Source: Bathynomus jamesi
Lineage: Eukaryota; Arthropoda; Malacostraca; Isopoda; Cirolanidae
Assembly: GCA_023014485.1 (NCBI GenBank)
Contig: JAJOZX010002571.1
Span: 317,001 to 381,000, forward strand
Direction of reading: 5' to 3'
DNA length: 64,000 bases
Shown: in pieces, positions 53,313 through 63,215 of the stretch
How the letters are laid out: every line of letters begins with the position of its first letter
Position numbering within the stretch: the first letter of the stretch is position 1
Notes under the pieces: model-generated
Databases searched by the model: none
The model's input: the letters and a program-made list of their open reading frames with translations, nothing else
Told to the model about the DNA's origin: nothing
Program-made: the position numbers and the translations under genes

Positions 53313-54494
53313 CAGGGTGGGCCGTAAGTTTCCATACATAGGAAAAATAAACATTTTTTTATGGACAACCATTTTTATTTATATAATATGCTCTACATGG
53401 TTGCCATTGTTTTGAAAACACATTTCAATACGTGTTCCCCACTGTTGATGAACACGCATTAGCACAGTTGACGTTATGCTTGTAATGGCGTTGGTGATAC
53501 GTTCCTTTAGATGATTTATGTCTCGTATCTTTTCCTGATACACCATGGCCTTCAAGTGCCCCCAAAGATAGAAATCAAGGGGGGTGAGATCTGGGGATCT
53601 GGGAGGCCACTCCACAGGACCACGCCGACCAATCCAAGCATCCGGAAACTGCTGATCCAAATACCGACGCACGTGAAGACCATAATGAGGTGGAGCTCCA
53701 TCTTGCTGGAAGTAAACTGGGAAGTTACCTTCCTCGTTTAGCAGGGATGGGAAAATCTCTTCTTGCAACATGTTAAGATACCTTTCGGCATTAAGATTTC
53801 CACTGACAAAAATTGGTCCAATAATTCTGTCACCCCATATCCCGGCCCACACCATCACTTTACCGGCACCTTGCATCTTCGTCGGACTCAGCCAGTTAGG
53901 GTTAGCATTACTCCAATAACGTATGTTTTGCCGATTAACCTCTCCATTGACGTAAAAATTTGCTTCATCAGTAAACAAGATCTTAGTTGAAAAGTTTGCA
54001 TCTTCATTCACTTTGGTTAATGCCCATTCACAGAATTCCATCCGTCTATCCAGGTCATCTTCACTCAAATGCTGTGCCATATGCAATTTGTATGGATGCC
54101 ATTTGTTTGCTTTCAAAATGCGCCTGATACTCGATCTGCTGACACCACTTTCTGCAGACAACCGTCGTGTACTTTTTCTGGGACTCCGTGTAAGCGCTGT
54201 AAGTATCGTAGCTGTTGTGTCTTCATCGGTGGCTGTACGTCTTGGACCACTTCGCGGTTGATCTGCAACATTTCCAGTTTTCTGAAACTTGTTAATAAGT
54301 TTTGCCACAGTGTCGTGTGTGATGTTTGTTCCATGTTGTCTGTTAAAGTTCATTGCAACCATGCGACTGCTTCCCGACCCAGCCATCAGTATGATTTCAA
54401 TTCGTTGCTCTTTCGTCAAACGCATATTCTTAGGGTATCTGAAACATAAAAACAAACGTTTAATTTTTCCTATGTATGGAAACTTACGGCCCAC

Positions 54495-54497
<3 letters not shown>
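53313..54497 (-). mobile_element. Mariner M2 (DD41D type), apparently complete, in a TA microsatellite
   Basis: TIRs CAGGGTGGGCCGTAAGTTTC (left) and the inverted CAGGTGGGCCGTAAGTTTC (one G fewer) extend about 40 bp. Both sides are TA repeats. It is 1185 bp with one uninterrupted transposase ORF on the minus strand. Confidence 0.93.
53379..54425 (-). CDS. Mariner transposase M2, intact ORF
   Basis: I take ATG at 54423-54425 (MRLTKEQRIEIILMAGSG), giving 348 residues; the frame extends upstream only through a GTG in the TIR. N-terminal helix-turn-helix regions: IILMAGSGSSRMVAMNFN and STRRLSAESGVSRSSIRRIL, with GPRRTAT linking. Catalytic residues: ILFTDEANFYVNG (D1), YFQQDGAPPHY (D2), SPDLTPLDFYLWG (D3 at 41 residues). 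Different from M1 in most positions, so it is another lineage. The frame has no defect. Confidence 0.93.
   Translation of the reverse strand: MRLTKEQRIEIILMAGSGSSRMVAMNFNRQHGTNITHDTVAKLINKFQKTGNVADQPRSGPRRTATDEDTTATILTALTRSPRKSTRRLSAESGVSRSSIRRILKANKWHPYKLHMAQHLSEDDLDRRMEFCEWALTKVNEDANFSTKILFTDEANFYVNGEVNRQNIRYWSNANPNWLSPTKMQGAGKVMVWAGIWGDRIIGPIFVSGNLNAERYLNMLQEEIFPSLLNEEGNFPVYFQQDGAPPHYGLHVRRYLDQQFPDAWIGRRGPVEWPPRSPDLTPLDFYLWGHLKAMVYQEKIRDINHLKERITNAITSITSTVLMRVHQQWGTRIEMCFQNNGNHVEHII

Positions 54498-54499
<2 letters not shown>

Positions 54500-54560
<61 letters not shown>
54500..54560. repeat. (TA)n microsatellite, right side of M2
   Basis: Continues the TA tract that M2 split (53290-53312 on the left). 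Confidence 0.95.
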
Positions 54561-54562
<2 letters not shown>

Positions 54563-54668
54563 GTGTTTTTCTGTAACAACCATATGTATATAATTGTGTT
54601 TTTTGTTTCAGATTTTCAGATAGTGTTTAGAATACGATATTCGATCCTTATAGTGGTTAAACAAAATT

Positions 54669-56923
54669 ATGTCTTCTACAAGAAGTAAAGAAGCTGTTTA
54701 TCTGTTAGAAATTCCATTTGCGTACCTACCAGAGACAAAACTACCACTAAAAAAGGAAATTTTGTCAGTTTATTTTTTCCATTTGCACGAAGAAAAATGC
54801 TCCCATAAGGAGTCTATAAATTTAGTAGCAGAGGAATTGATGAATATATGGGACAAGGCAAAAATTGCAACGAGCCACAAACCTTATGTTATCAAACTGA
54901 TTAATAAACTTGTTGATGATTATAATTTATTGAAAAAGAATAAAAGTAGGAAAACAGAGACTCAGTGTTCAAAGGAACAAAAGGTTGTCGAATCTCAAGT
55001 ACATTATTTGACATTGCTCATCAAAATGTCCTATCTCTAACCAAAAGAGAGGAAGACCGTGCTTTTCTTATTGCTCAAAGACAGAAAGGCCGACCAGGTT
55101 ATATGGCAGGTATAGACAAGAAAGAAGTCAAGAAACAGCAACGAATCATGAAGCAAGAACGAGCATTGGAATCACAGCATTTGAAAGCTCATTCAGAAAT
55201 GCAAGAAACTGTCGCAACTGTTGTTTGTAGCATCAGTTCCAGCAGTGAAGAAGATATTTGCCTTCCCTCAACTTCAACCTACAATACTGATAAAGCTCTA
55301 AAGGAAGTTTCAATTCATAAAGCACCTAAATGAGGCACTAAACAGGTAATTGATAAAGCAGTTGTCTCTGCATTGGACAGAACATCAACAAGTAGAAGTG
55401 CATCGCATATTATCAGTGCCATAGCACAAAGTCTTGGACATGACATTGGTGATATGATAATTAGTCACATGGCCATTCATTGGGCTAGAGCCAAATATCA
55501 GAAAACTAGTGCGCTGGAAATAAAAAAACTCCTTTGGCAATGCTCATGTCCTTTTTGTTTTACATTGGGATGGCAAAATGTTACCAGACCTCACAAGTCA
55601 AGATCAGACAAATGTTGATCGCTTACCAATCGCGGTTTCTGGAAATGGTGTTGAAAAATTACTGAGTGTCCCAAAACTTCCTGATTCCACTGGAGAGACG
55701 GTCGCTAAAGCAGTAATTGAAACAATTGAAGAGCAGAATATCACACATAAAATTATTGGCTTAAGTTTCGATACCACTGCCAGCAACAATGGACAAAGGG
55801 CAGGTACATGCACTATACTAGAGCAATACCTTAAAAAGGATATACTTTTTCTGGCATGCAGACATCACATTCATGAGTTTGTTTTGTGCAAAGCACATGA
55901 GATACTTTTGAACGATAACTCAAAATCTCCAAACAGAGATTTTCAAGCATTTCCAGAAATTCTGGCCAAAGGTCATTCAAAATGAGTATCGGCCTATTAC
56001 CCATGCAGATGTTGGCGCAGAAGAAATTATTGCTCTTAAAGATGACATTATCATGTTCCCAAATGCAACCCTACACGAACAACAGCCTCAGGATGATTAT
56101 CGAGAGCTTCTGGAGCTCTCAATCATATTTTTGGGTGGGATTCCAATCACAGGTATTTCTTTTAAGCACCCAGGTCCTGTCCATCGAGTAAGATGGATGT
56201 CACGAGCCATTTACTCTTTCAAAATGTGGTTGTTTAGAAATCAATTCGATCTACAGAAGGAAATACCAAATTTGAGATTAAAAGGAAATACAGCTTCAGA
56301 AAGGAAATGGGTAAACTTTTTAAATTTTAATATATTTCTTGTAAAGATATATTTAAAGGCATGGTTCCAAAGCTCTGTGGCTATAAAGGCTCCAGCAAAT
56401 GATCTGAAGCTCTTTCAAGAGCTGAACTGTCTTAGAAATCAAAATCTATCAAATGCTCTTACTACTGTCTTTGGACGCCACCTGTGGTACTTAAATGAGG
56501 TAAATGTTGCTCTTGCATTTTTTGATCCAGAGATATCATTTGATGTCAAAAGGATGATGGCCAAAAATGCAAATGAAGTTCCTTGCCATGAAGATTTTGT
56601 GCGTAGGGTTCAGCCCTTTGATCCTTCTCACAAAACTTTACCTGATTTTTGCATGCAAAGAACCAAATAATTTTTCACAATCACAGGAGTATTCGCAGAA
56701 TTTCTTCATGAAGATCCTGAAAGGTGGTCAGTTTCAGCACATTACAATGCCGCAAAAGAAATAGTTCAAAATTTGAGTTGTAAATGATCTTGCAGAACGT
56801 GGTGTGGCTCTCATTACAAAGTTCAATGCAACACTAACAACAGATGAAAATCAAAAACAGTACCTTTTGCAGGTTGTAGAACACCAAAGGAAACAAAACC
56901 CCAAAGCCAAGAAATATTACTAA
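54669..56923 (+). pseudogene. Copy 5 hAT-like transposase pseudogene
   Basis: ATG at 54669 (MSSTRSKEAVYLLEI). Successive frames show FDIAHQNVLSLTKREEDRAF, RKQQRIMKQ-like basic sequence, LDRTSTSRSASHIISAIAQS, VLHWDGKMLPDLT (D1), VEKLLSVPKLP, LSFDTTASNNGQRAGT (D2), LACRHHIHEF, DYRELLELSIIFLGGIP, PGPVHRVRWMSRAIYSFK (Trp) and VNDLAERGVALI (Glu). It ends at TAA 56921-56923. At least six frame breaks. Colinear with A1 and copy 3 over the whole length; closer to copy 3 than to A1 by eye. Confidence 0.82.
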
Positions 56924-57435
56924 AAAATGTATGTTAATAAGTGTTATTCAAAAAATAGACTGTGGTTATTTTATGTGTAAAATATATTGTGTGTAGTTTT
57001 TGTATAGGCCTACAAAGAGATTAAAAAAGATAGGCTTAAGTGAATGTTCAGAAGACTCCAAAAGTATATTCATGTTAAATTTTGAAAATAATTAAGCTCA
57101 AGTTGAAATAAAGTCTTAAAAGTATGGAATTTATTTAGTTATGGATGGTACAACTTTTTTGAAGTGGAACTTTTCAGTGAATTGAGCACCCTGTTAATAT
57201 TAACTAAATTCAATAAAATTTTGTCTATATTAGTTTTTCATTCATTGCCACAAAATAAAGATATGTGGTATTAGAAAAAATAAAGTTTAATTTTAGGCAC
57301 ACCCTACCATCCCATGGAGAATGAAAAATGGGTTTTTACATAATCTTTGTAATGTGTGCATATATATAGGCAAATATCAATATCAAGTTGTAAGGTTAGA
57401 CCAAAGAAAATGAAAATTTTGATATTATTACTTAC

Positions 57436-57523
57436 TCTTTTAATGGCAGCTTTTGGAAAAGCTGATCGACGATACATTTCATACCGATCTAACTGATCTT
57501 CAGTGAAGTTTGAGACAAGAACT
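57436..57523 (-). CDS. TAF11: TAF11 exon B (start of histone fold)
   Basis: This 88-bp exon is bounded by an acceptor TTTTCTAG and a donor GTAAGT on the minus strand. One base completes the Gln codon of exon A, then 29 codons follow. They contain [20 protein letters not shown], which is almost identical to the first histone-fold helix region of animal TAF11. No stop or frameshift is visible. Intron A-B (about 5.0 kb) is filled by LINE F, and intron B-C (about 20.7 kb) holds the deepest transposon stack. The exon abuts the right end of copy 5 (57306) by only about 130 bp. Confidence 0.95.
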
Positions 57524-58029
57524 CTAGAAAACATTTTAATAAATCAGATACACCCATTAAGAATCATTTCCCATTAATGCCTGCTGACATTTTTCTTCAG
57601 CCTGATACTGCTCATTCAACTTCCTCTAATGTGACGCATTCCTCTTTTTGGTATACAATTCTACGTACACCACCAAAACCAACTGCATTCAAATTTGGTT
57701 CCTGTTCATGTATCTCACCTACAAGTTCACTAAACTACTCTTTATATCTCTTGCACATTTACTCTTCTTGATTCTTGCACTAGCAGATTGTCATTCTTAT
57801 CTTTCATATTACCAGTCATTACACCAGACTGATCATTGCACTTCCTTACTGCTTTCCAGAATAGCTCTCGCTTCCACATGCTGCTCATTCATCTTCTTTC
57901 CAAAAAATTTCATCTACTCTCTTTTTATCACTTTCTTTTGTGCAACTTTGTACATCCCTTAAAATATTCTGTGTCTACTTGAAAGGGATAACATTCAGAT
58001 ACAAAAAGAATTTAAAATTAAGAAAAAGT
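57524..58029. other. TAF11 intron A-B, left part, no gene seen
   Basis: AT-rich intron DNA between exon B and the LINE F 3' end. The frames here lack recognisable motifs. Confidence 0.6.
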
Positions 58030-58051
58030 AATAACAGTATGTTGTTGTTGT

Positions 58052-58546
58052 TTAGCCGATCAGCCCACCCTGATCAAGCAAGCCGGTGGCACGCAGGTAA
58101 CCGATCGCCCTCTCCAGAGTGGACCAGAGGTTCAGCGCACTAGTGATGTTGTGTTGTGTTCGTTGTTGTGCTAGAGCGGTACAGTCTGTCATAATGTGTT
58201 CAATTGTTTGTGGTGTGTCCTGGCACAGGTGGCAGGTGTCGTCTGTGGAGTTGTCTAGTCTGTGTTTATATGTCTGTAAGTTGGGGTGATGTCCACATCG
58301 GAATCGTGCTAAGTTAACTCGATCCGATCTGCTCAGGCTGATCTCTGACCTGTTAATGGGTGGCGGCTTCGCACCTAGGACCGCATTCGGACCGAGTCGT
58401 GTCAGTGCTTTGTGGGTTAGGTGTGTGTGTATGTGTTTTCTGTACTGTGTGATGTTTGTGGGGTGTGGTATGGAATGAAGTATTTGGTTATAATGTCTCT
58501 CTGGTGTTACCTTAATGGTGCGAGGTGTTGGTGCATGATTGTACAT
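58052..58546 (-). pseudogene. LINE F C-terminal domain
   Basis: Reads RHYNQILHSIPHPTNITQYR, NRSEISLSRSDRVNLARFRC and a CHLCQDTPQTIEHIMTDC motif (C-x2-C ... H-x4-C), a zinc-knuckle-like end. The stop is at LLDQGGLIG. The 3' UTR is short. Confidence 0.8.
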
Positions 58547-58562
58547 GTAGTGGCAACGGTGT

Positions 58563-59139
58563 TGTTATAATGTAATGTTATAATGTTTCAGACCAACAAA
58601 GACCCTAGGATCCACTCATGGCTGGTCTACCTAACTGTGTTCGTAATTGTTTCAAGATGCTGCCTCCCTATATCCCACAACACTTGTTTTGAGCTGTGGG
58701 ATCTATCACCAAAAAGCCTTAATTTTACTACCTTAAACTATACCCAATCTATCAACATATGCATCTAATCGATTTTTAAACATGTTTATAGATGTGCTAC
58801 TAATTACTTCTACTGGCAAACTATTCCAGCTATTTACTATTCTATGCGTAAAAAAGTTTTTGGCAACTGCTGTCTCGAACCTTCTACTTGTCAACTTACA
58901 CCCGTTATTTCTAGTCCTATTATATTGAGATATTTCGAAAAAGCTATCTCTATCTACGTTATCAAACCCATTCATAATTTTGAAAACCTGGATTAGATCA
59001 CCCCTTAGCCTCCTAGTTTCGAGTGTTGTTAATTTTAACTCCTTAAGCCTATCCTCGTATGACTTTGACCTAAGCGACGGAATCATCTTAGTTGCTCATC
59101 TTTGAACTCTTTCGATTTTGTCTATATCTTTGCGCATAT
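58563..59139 (-). mobile_element. CR1-like LINE 3' fragment inserted in LINE F
   Basis: The minus strand reads RKDIDKIERVQR, KMIPSLRSKSYEDRLKEL, TLETRRLRGDLIQVFKIMNG, GCKLTSRRFETAVAKNFFTH and STSINMFKNRLDAYV, ending at 58733. It then has a 3' UTR and a tail of TTATAATG units (58563-58582). Related to the RT tail at 26600-27035. A stop lies at 59096. Confidence 0.85.
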
Positions 59140-59514
59140 GCGGATTCCAAAATTGGGTTGTGGGTTAGTTGTCGCTGCTGCCATGAATTGTGTTCCCCTC
59201 ATGTCTAAATGTTCCCTAACTTTCAGTATTTTTGTTTCTGTGTGCAGGTGTTCTATTGGTGTTGTTTGAGTGCATCCTGTAATGATACGAAGTGCGTTGT
59301 TTTGTATTGTCTGTAAGGTGTTTATGTGTGTGTTTGAGATAATGGGTGCCCAGCATGGGTTAGCATAGTCCATAACTGAGTGAATATATTGTTTGTATAT
59401 GAGTGATGTTGTTTCCTGCTGGTGTCCAAAGTTTGTGCCTGTTAGTACCCTAAGCGTGTTAAGTCTTGACGTACATTTGTTTTTAATATCCTGAATGTGG
59501 TTTGCAAAAGATAA
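59140..59514 (-). pseudogene. LINE F RT thumb segment
   Basis: Reads LSFANHIQDIKNKCTSRLNT, LIYKQYIHSVMDYANPCW, NNALRIITGCTQTTPIEHLH and HLDMRGTQFMAAA. It is cut on both sides by CR1-like inserts. Confidence 0.8.
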
Positions 59515-59690
59515 TGATATGTTATAATGTAATGTTATAATGTTATAATATTACAGACCAACAAAGACCCTAGGATCCACTCATGGTTGGTCTACCTAAC
59601 TGTGTTCGTAATTGTGTATGTCCTCCGTGGTGGTGGAGGGGACCTACAATTTTACGTGGGTTCCGAACCACAAGAACATAATGTTGTATG
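59515..59690 (-). mobile_element. Second CR1-like LINE 3' end in LINE F
   Basis: Shares about 70 bp (CAGACCAACAAAGACCCTAG and on) plus the TTATAATG tail with 58563-58650, then differs. It is noncoding and splits the LINE F thumb (ILGVTY / LSFANH). Confidence 0.7.
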
Positions 59691-60222
59691 TGACCCCAAG
59701 TATTTTGGTCCTGTGAGTGTGTGGAATGTTGATGTTGTTTAGTGTAAGCTGTGGAATTACCTGGTGTTCTTTTGTGTTGCTTGTAAGCAAGGTGATGGTT
59801 GATTTTGTGGGCACTACTTTGAGTCTATTGTGTGTGAGCCAGTCTTGTATACTGTTTATGTATGTTTGTAGGTTATTTGTAGCAGTGTCGATGTTGTGGG
59901 TGGATGTTAGAATGATGTTATCTGCATATGATGATAAGGTAAGCTTGTTATCTATGGGTGTTGGAATGTCATGCATGTATAAGTTGAAGAGGGTTGGTGA
60001 GAGAACAGAGCCTTGAGGGACCCCATTCGGAAAAAGCTTGTTTTTGGATGACTTGCCATTAAATGTGACATGTGAGTATCTTCCTGAAAGATAGTTGCTC
60101 AGCCACCTTTTGGTGTTATTGTGCATGTTTGTGTTGAGTATTTTGTTTATGAGAGGGAAGCGTGGGATAGCATCAAATGCTTTACTAATGTCTATTGTTG
60201 CTAATAGTGTACGTTGAGCTGG
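59690..60222 (-). pseudogene. LINE F RT core
   Basis: Follows the TGA in the same frame: LLATIDISKAFDAIP, YSHVTFNGKSSK, GVPQGSVLSPTLFNLYMHD, SSYADNIILTST. The catalytic YADD is YADN. ILGVTY near 59695 marks the thumb start; the next residues are foreign sequence from the small CR1-like insert. Confidence 0.85.
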
Positions 60223-62154
60223 TCATCTGGAGTTGATGCCATCCATGATGTGCTGCATGAGGTTAGTGAGTAATGTCGTGGTTGAGTGGTGAGGTCTGAA
60301 TCCATGTTGAGTAGGCGATAGTGGAATGTGTGGGTTGGTGATTTGTAAGATTAGTCTTTCTGTTACTTTGGAAGGTGTGCATAGTAAAGTAATGGGTCTA
60401 TAGGAAGCTGGTTCGGTTGGATTTTTGTTTGGTTTGAGTAGTGTAATAATTTTACCTTGTTTCCATATGTCAGGAATAATACAGTGTTGGTATGAATATG
60501 TGCTGATATTTGTGAGAGCTCGTATTCCTTGTGGGCCCAAGTGTTTAAGGTGTATGTTAGATATGTTGTCTGGTCCAGTAGCCTTCGAATTCTTAATGTT
60601 TTTGATGATCTTGGTGGTCTGGTCTGTATTGAAGGGTGTAATGGTTGTGTCGAGTCTGTAGGTTTTCTTGTGTCTGGCTGTTTGTCTGTCTGCATGTTTC
60701 TGGTTGTTGTCTCTGTTTAAGTGACTTATCTTTGCGTAGTGATTAACTAGAATGTTAGCTTGTTGTGTGTATGTTGGGATATTATTTTGGCTGCGACAGA
60801 TAGCCACGTGTGAGGTGTGAATGCCGCTGTTAGAGTGGGTAATGCTGTTTATAGTCTTGTATTGCCTGGATGTATCTGTGGAGTGGTTTAGTGTTGTTAT
60901 GAATTCCCTGAATGTTTCTGTTTGTTTTTCTTTGAGTTTGTTGTTTATTTCTGTGTTGAGCTGTTGTATCTGCTGTTTTATGGCTTCTGTGTGTGGGGTT
61001 TGTGTGTTATATTTGAGGTTGTTATGTTGCCTTATGAGGTGGGCTATTTCTCTAGTGTAATTTGGGTTGTATTTCCTAATGTTGCCCTTGGGTATGTATT
61101 TGTTTGCATTATTGATGATCTGATTAAATGTCTTGAGTGTTGTATTGATGTTTATGATGGGTGTGCTGTTTAATGTGGTGAATTGTTCCTCAGTCTGTAT
61201 TTTGAACTGTTCCCAATCAGCTTTCTTGTAATTTCTGTAAGTGTGCCTAAGGCTGTTGGGGCAGAGTGTAGAATGTGTTGTAATGATGATGGGCAGGTGG
61301 TCTGATGACAGTTGTTTTTCTGTTCTCCATTGTGTATGTGTTGCTAGTGAGGGGGAACAGAACGTTATGTCTGGGGAGGAGTTTGAGTATCCTGCTTGAT
61401 GTGGTATGTGTGTATGTTCTTCTGTATTGTTAAGAATGAAGAGGCTGTTTAGTTGTGTGGCTATGTTGGTGCCTCTGGTGTTGCTTTGGTTGTGCAGGTA
61501 CCAACTAGTGTCTTTGGCGTTGAAGTCTCCTCCTAAGATGACATTAGTGAGAGAGGCCAGATTGTGTAACTGTGGATTGTAATTGGCTGGCACCTGAGGT
61601 GAACTATCTGGTGGGATGTAAATGTTGATTAGTGTGGTGTTGTGTTTTGCGCGTGTTTTAATGTTAACTGCCTGTATTTCTATCGTGTTATCTGCTTGGA
61701 TTGTGTTTGTAATGTTTTGGGTAGCATCAGTGTAGCTAATGCTTTTACGTATGTAAGTGATGAGTCCACCCCCATTACCCCCAGTACGATCTTGACGGAT
61801 CGCTGTGAAGTCAGGGATGGTGGGTGTTTTGTGTGTGCATTTTAGTTTTGTTTCTTGTATAAGTGCTATGTGAATGTTTTGTTTGTGTACAAATTCCCTA
61901 AGCTGCATGATTTTGTTTGTGAGGCCATCTACATTGTACTGTAATATGTTAATGTTATACTTCTGTATGTGTCTCATGGTGCTATTGTGTCTATATCTTT
62001 GTGTATGGTGACATGTGTAAGTTGTAGTGGGGCCTGGATTAGTCTTAATGTCGCCAGAGAGTAAGAGTAGTTCAGGGAGCACGCAATTGCTCCAGGCCTG
62101 TAACAGTATGTTGACAGTGTTAAAGGTAATAGTAGTATTAACATTGAAGAACAT
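60223..62154 (-). CDS. LINE F ORF2 N-terminal: 2A-like motif, endonuclease, RT start
   Basis: ATG at 62152-62154. Residues 30-42 read LLLLSGDIKTNPGP, a 2A-like ribosome-skipping motif (DxExNPGP consensus, Lys in place of Glu). Endonuclease: NILQYNVDGLTNKI, ALIQETKL, NGGGLITYI, INIYIPPDSS, ILGGDFNAKD and SSDHLPIII. RT start: SKATGPDNISNIHLKHL, YRPITLLCTPSKVTERLI, TQHGFRPHHSTTTLL. A TGA at 60223-60225 ends the frame, but the same frame continues to 59690. Confidence 0.88.
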   Translation of the reverse strand: MFFNVNTTITFNTVNILLQAWSNCVLPELLLLSGDIKTNPGPTTTYTCHHTQRYRHNSTMRHIQKYNINILQYNVDGLTNKIMQLREFVHKQNIHIALIQETKLKCTHKTPTIPDFTAIRQDRTGGNGGGLITYIRKSISYTDATQNITNTIQADNTIEIQAVNIKTRAKHNTTLINIYIPPDSSPQVPANYNPQLHNLASLTNVILGGDFNAKDTSWYLHNQSNTRGTNIATQLNSLFILNNTEEHTHIPHQAGYSNSSPDITFCSPSLATHTQWRTEKQLSSDHLPIIITTHSTLCPNSLRHTYRNYKKADWEQFKIQTEEQFTTLNSTPIININTTLKTFNQIINNANKYIPKGNIRKYNPNYTREIAHLIRQHNNLKYNTQTPHTEAIKQQIQQLNTEINNKLKEKQTETFREFITTLNHSTDTSRQYKTINSITHSNSGIHTSHVAICRSQNNIPTYTQQANILVNHYAKISHLNRDNNQKHADRQTARHKKTYRLDTTITPFNTDQTTKIIKNIKNSKATGPDNISNIHLKHLGPQGIRALTNISTYSYQHCIIPDIWKQGKIITLLKPNKNPTEPASYRPITLLCTPSKVTERLILQITNPHIPLSPTQHGFRPHHSTTTLLTNLMQHIMDGINSR

Positions 62155-62190
62155 TAAAATGAGGCTTTGTATATTGCATTTAGTGAATAT

Positions 62191-62488
62191 ACTTCACAAA
62201 AGTAAATAAAAACAGTATAAGCTACTAAGGGAAAACAAACTTCAAATTTGATAATAATTCATAATTTACATGATAATTAACTACACTTTTTAAATCTAAA
62301 ATTAAAGTTTACTCACTACATTGGCACTAAATGCAAATATTTGGCTGCCTTGTTACATGTGAAATTACTCTTCCTCCATTACCTACCTACACTTTATACA
62401 CACTGAGGCACTTCTCTTAATTAATTACCAAGTGACTACAAGAATCACTTATTAAGGAGGTACAAGAAACAGCTGCTTCATTCCTTAC
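62191..62488. other. TAF11 intron A-B, right part, no gene seen
   Basis: AT-rich noncoding DNA between the LINE F 5' end and the donor of exon A. Confidence 0.6.
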
Positions 62489-62651
62489 TGCATTTTCTCT
62501 CTCTCTTCCTCCTCTTGTTCTCTCTTAGTCTTTCCCTCTTTCCTGACTCTGTGTTCTTTTGCTGAAAGTGGTTGAGGCGTTGCTGGTTTGGGAAGGAGAA
62601 TGTCTTCTTCCCCATCATCCATATCATCAGGCAAAGATGTCCATTCATTGC
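62489..62651 (-). CDS. TAF11: TAF11 exon A (acidic/charged N-terminal part)
   Basis: This is an internal coding exon of TFIID subunit TAF11, which pairs with TAF13 through a histone fold in the general transcription machinery. On the minus strand it is bounded by an acceptor (TACTTTCAG) and a donor (GTAAGG). The 163-bp exon opens with two bases finishing a codon and ends with two bases (CA) that pair with the first base of exon B to give Gln. It encodes an acidic stretch (DDMDDGEED), a Pro-rich linker and a Lys/Glu-rich segment ending in REKMQ. That segment sits directly before the histone fold, as in animal TAF11. The upstream exon with the start codon was not found and is probably beyond the window. 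Confidence 0.88.
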
Positions 62652-63215
62652 CTGAAAGTAATCCATTTAAAAAGATTATTAGATGAGGCCTTTTGACCTA
62701 TTCTCTTAACAATAATGGGAGACTGGTACATTTGCACTTCATAAGAAACTAACTTGTAGTTTAGAAAAATGTTAATAATTCACTGTACAACAGTGAAAAA
62801 AAATGGAAATATGAGCGTCATTTTTATGGCTAATTATATGCGTAGACTGAGAAAATAACACTCATTTATTTGTATCACCCACTGATTTTATGAAAATGAC
62901 CCTATTTCATTGTATCATTTTCAGAACCACTGGTTCTCTGAACGCATCTTTTACATTTTGTTCAGTCATGCATATGCTGTGGTGGTGGTGGTGTTCGGCT
63001 CTGTGTTTCCACTTTGATTTTATGAAAAATTTCTTTCATTAATCATTTAAAACAAAATTGTCAGCCATATTTTATCATAAATCAGGGCTATAAGTGAGTA
63101 TTATTGAATAACAGCTATCAAATTATGTATATTTCACCGACATCTATATTGTGTGAAATTGCAAATTGATCTATCATTTTCTTATTTTACATGTTTTTAT
63201 TGATGTTATGCTACA
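62652..63215. other. Intron upstream of TAF11 exon A, no gene seen
   Basis: AT-rich. The acceptor of exon A is at its left edge. No other exon was recognised on the minus strand. Confidence 0.55.

Larger units (their letters stand above)
52558..57306 (+). mobile_element. Copy 5: candidate hAT-like element (TAGGGTGTGCC ends)
   Basis: Candidate ends are TAGGGTGTGCC (52558) and GGCACACCCTA (57306). CCATCCCA flanks both sides (52547-52554, with three extra bases before the left end; 57307-57314). The interior has a transposase pseudogene, a 122-bp MITE, TA repeats and mariner M2. The exact TSD is uncertain because of the 3-bp offset. The right end lies 130 bp from TAF11 exon B. Confidence 0.6.
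58030..62190 (-). mobile_element. LINE F, non-LTR retrotransposon in TAF11 intron A-B
   Basis: The minus-strand element contains endonuclease, RT and a C-terminal CCHC-type motif, then a 3' tail with CAACAACAACA. It is interrupted by two CR1-like 3' fragments (58563-59139 and about 59515-59690). Both borders are approximate. RT has one TGA and a changed catalytic motif, so it is inactive. Confidence 0.85.
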
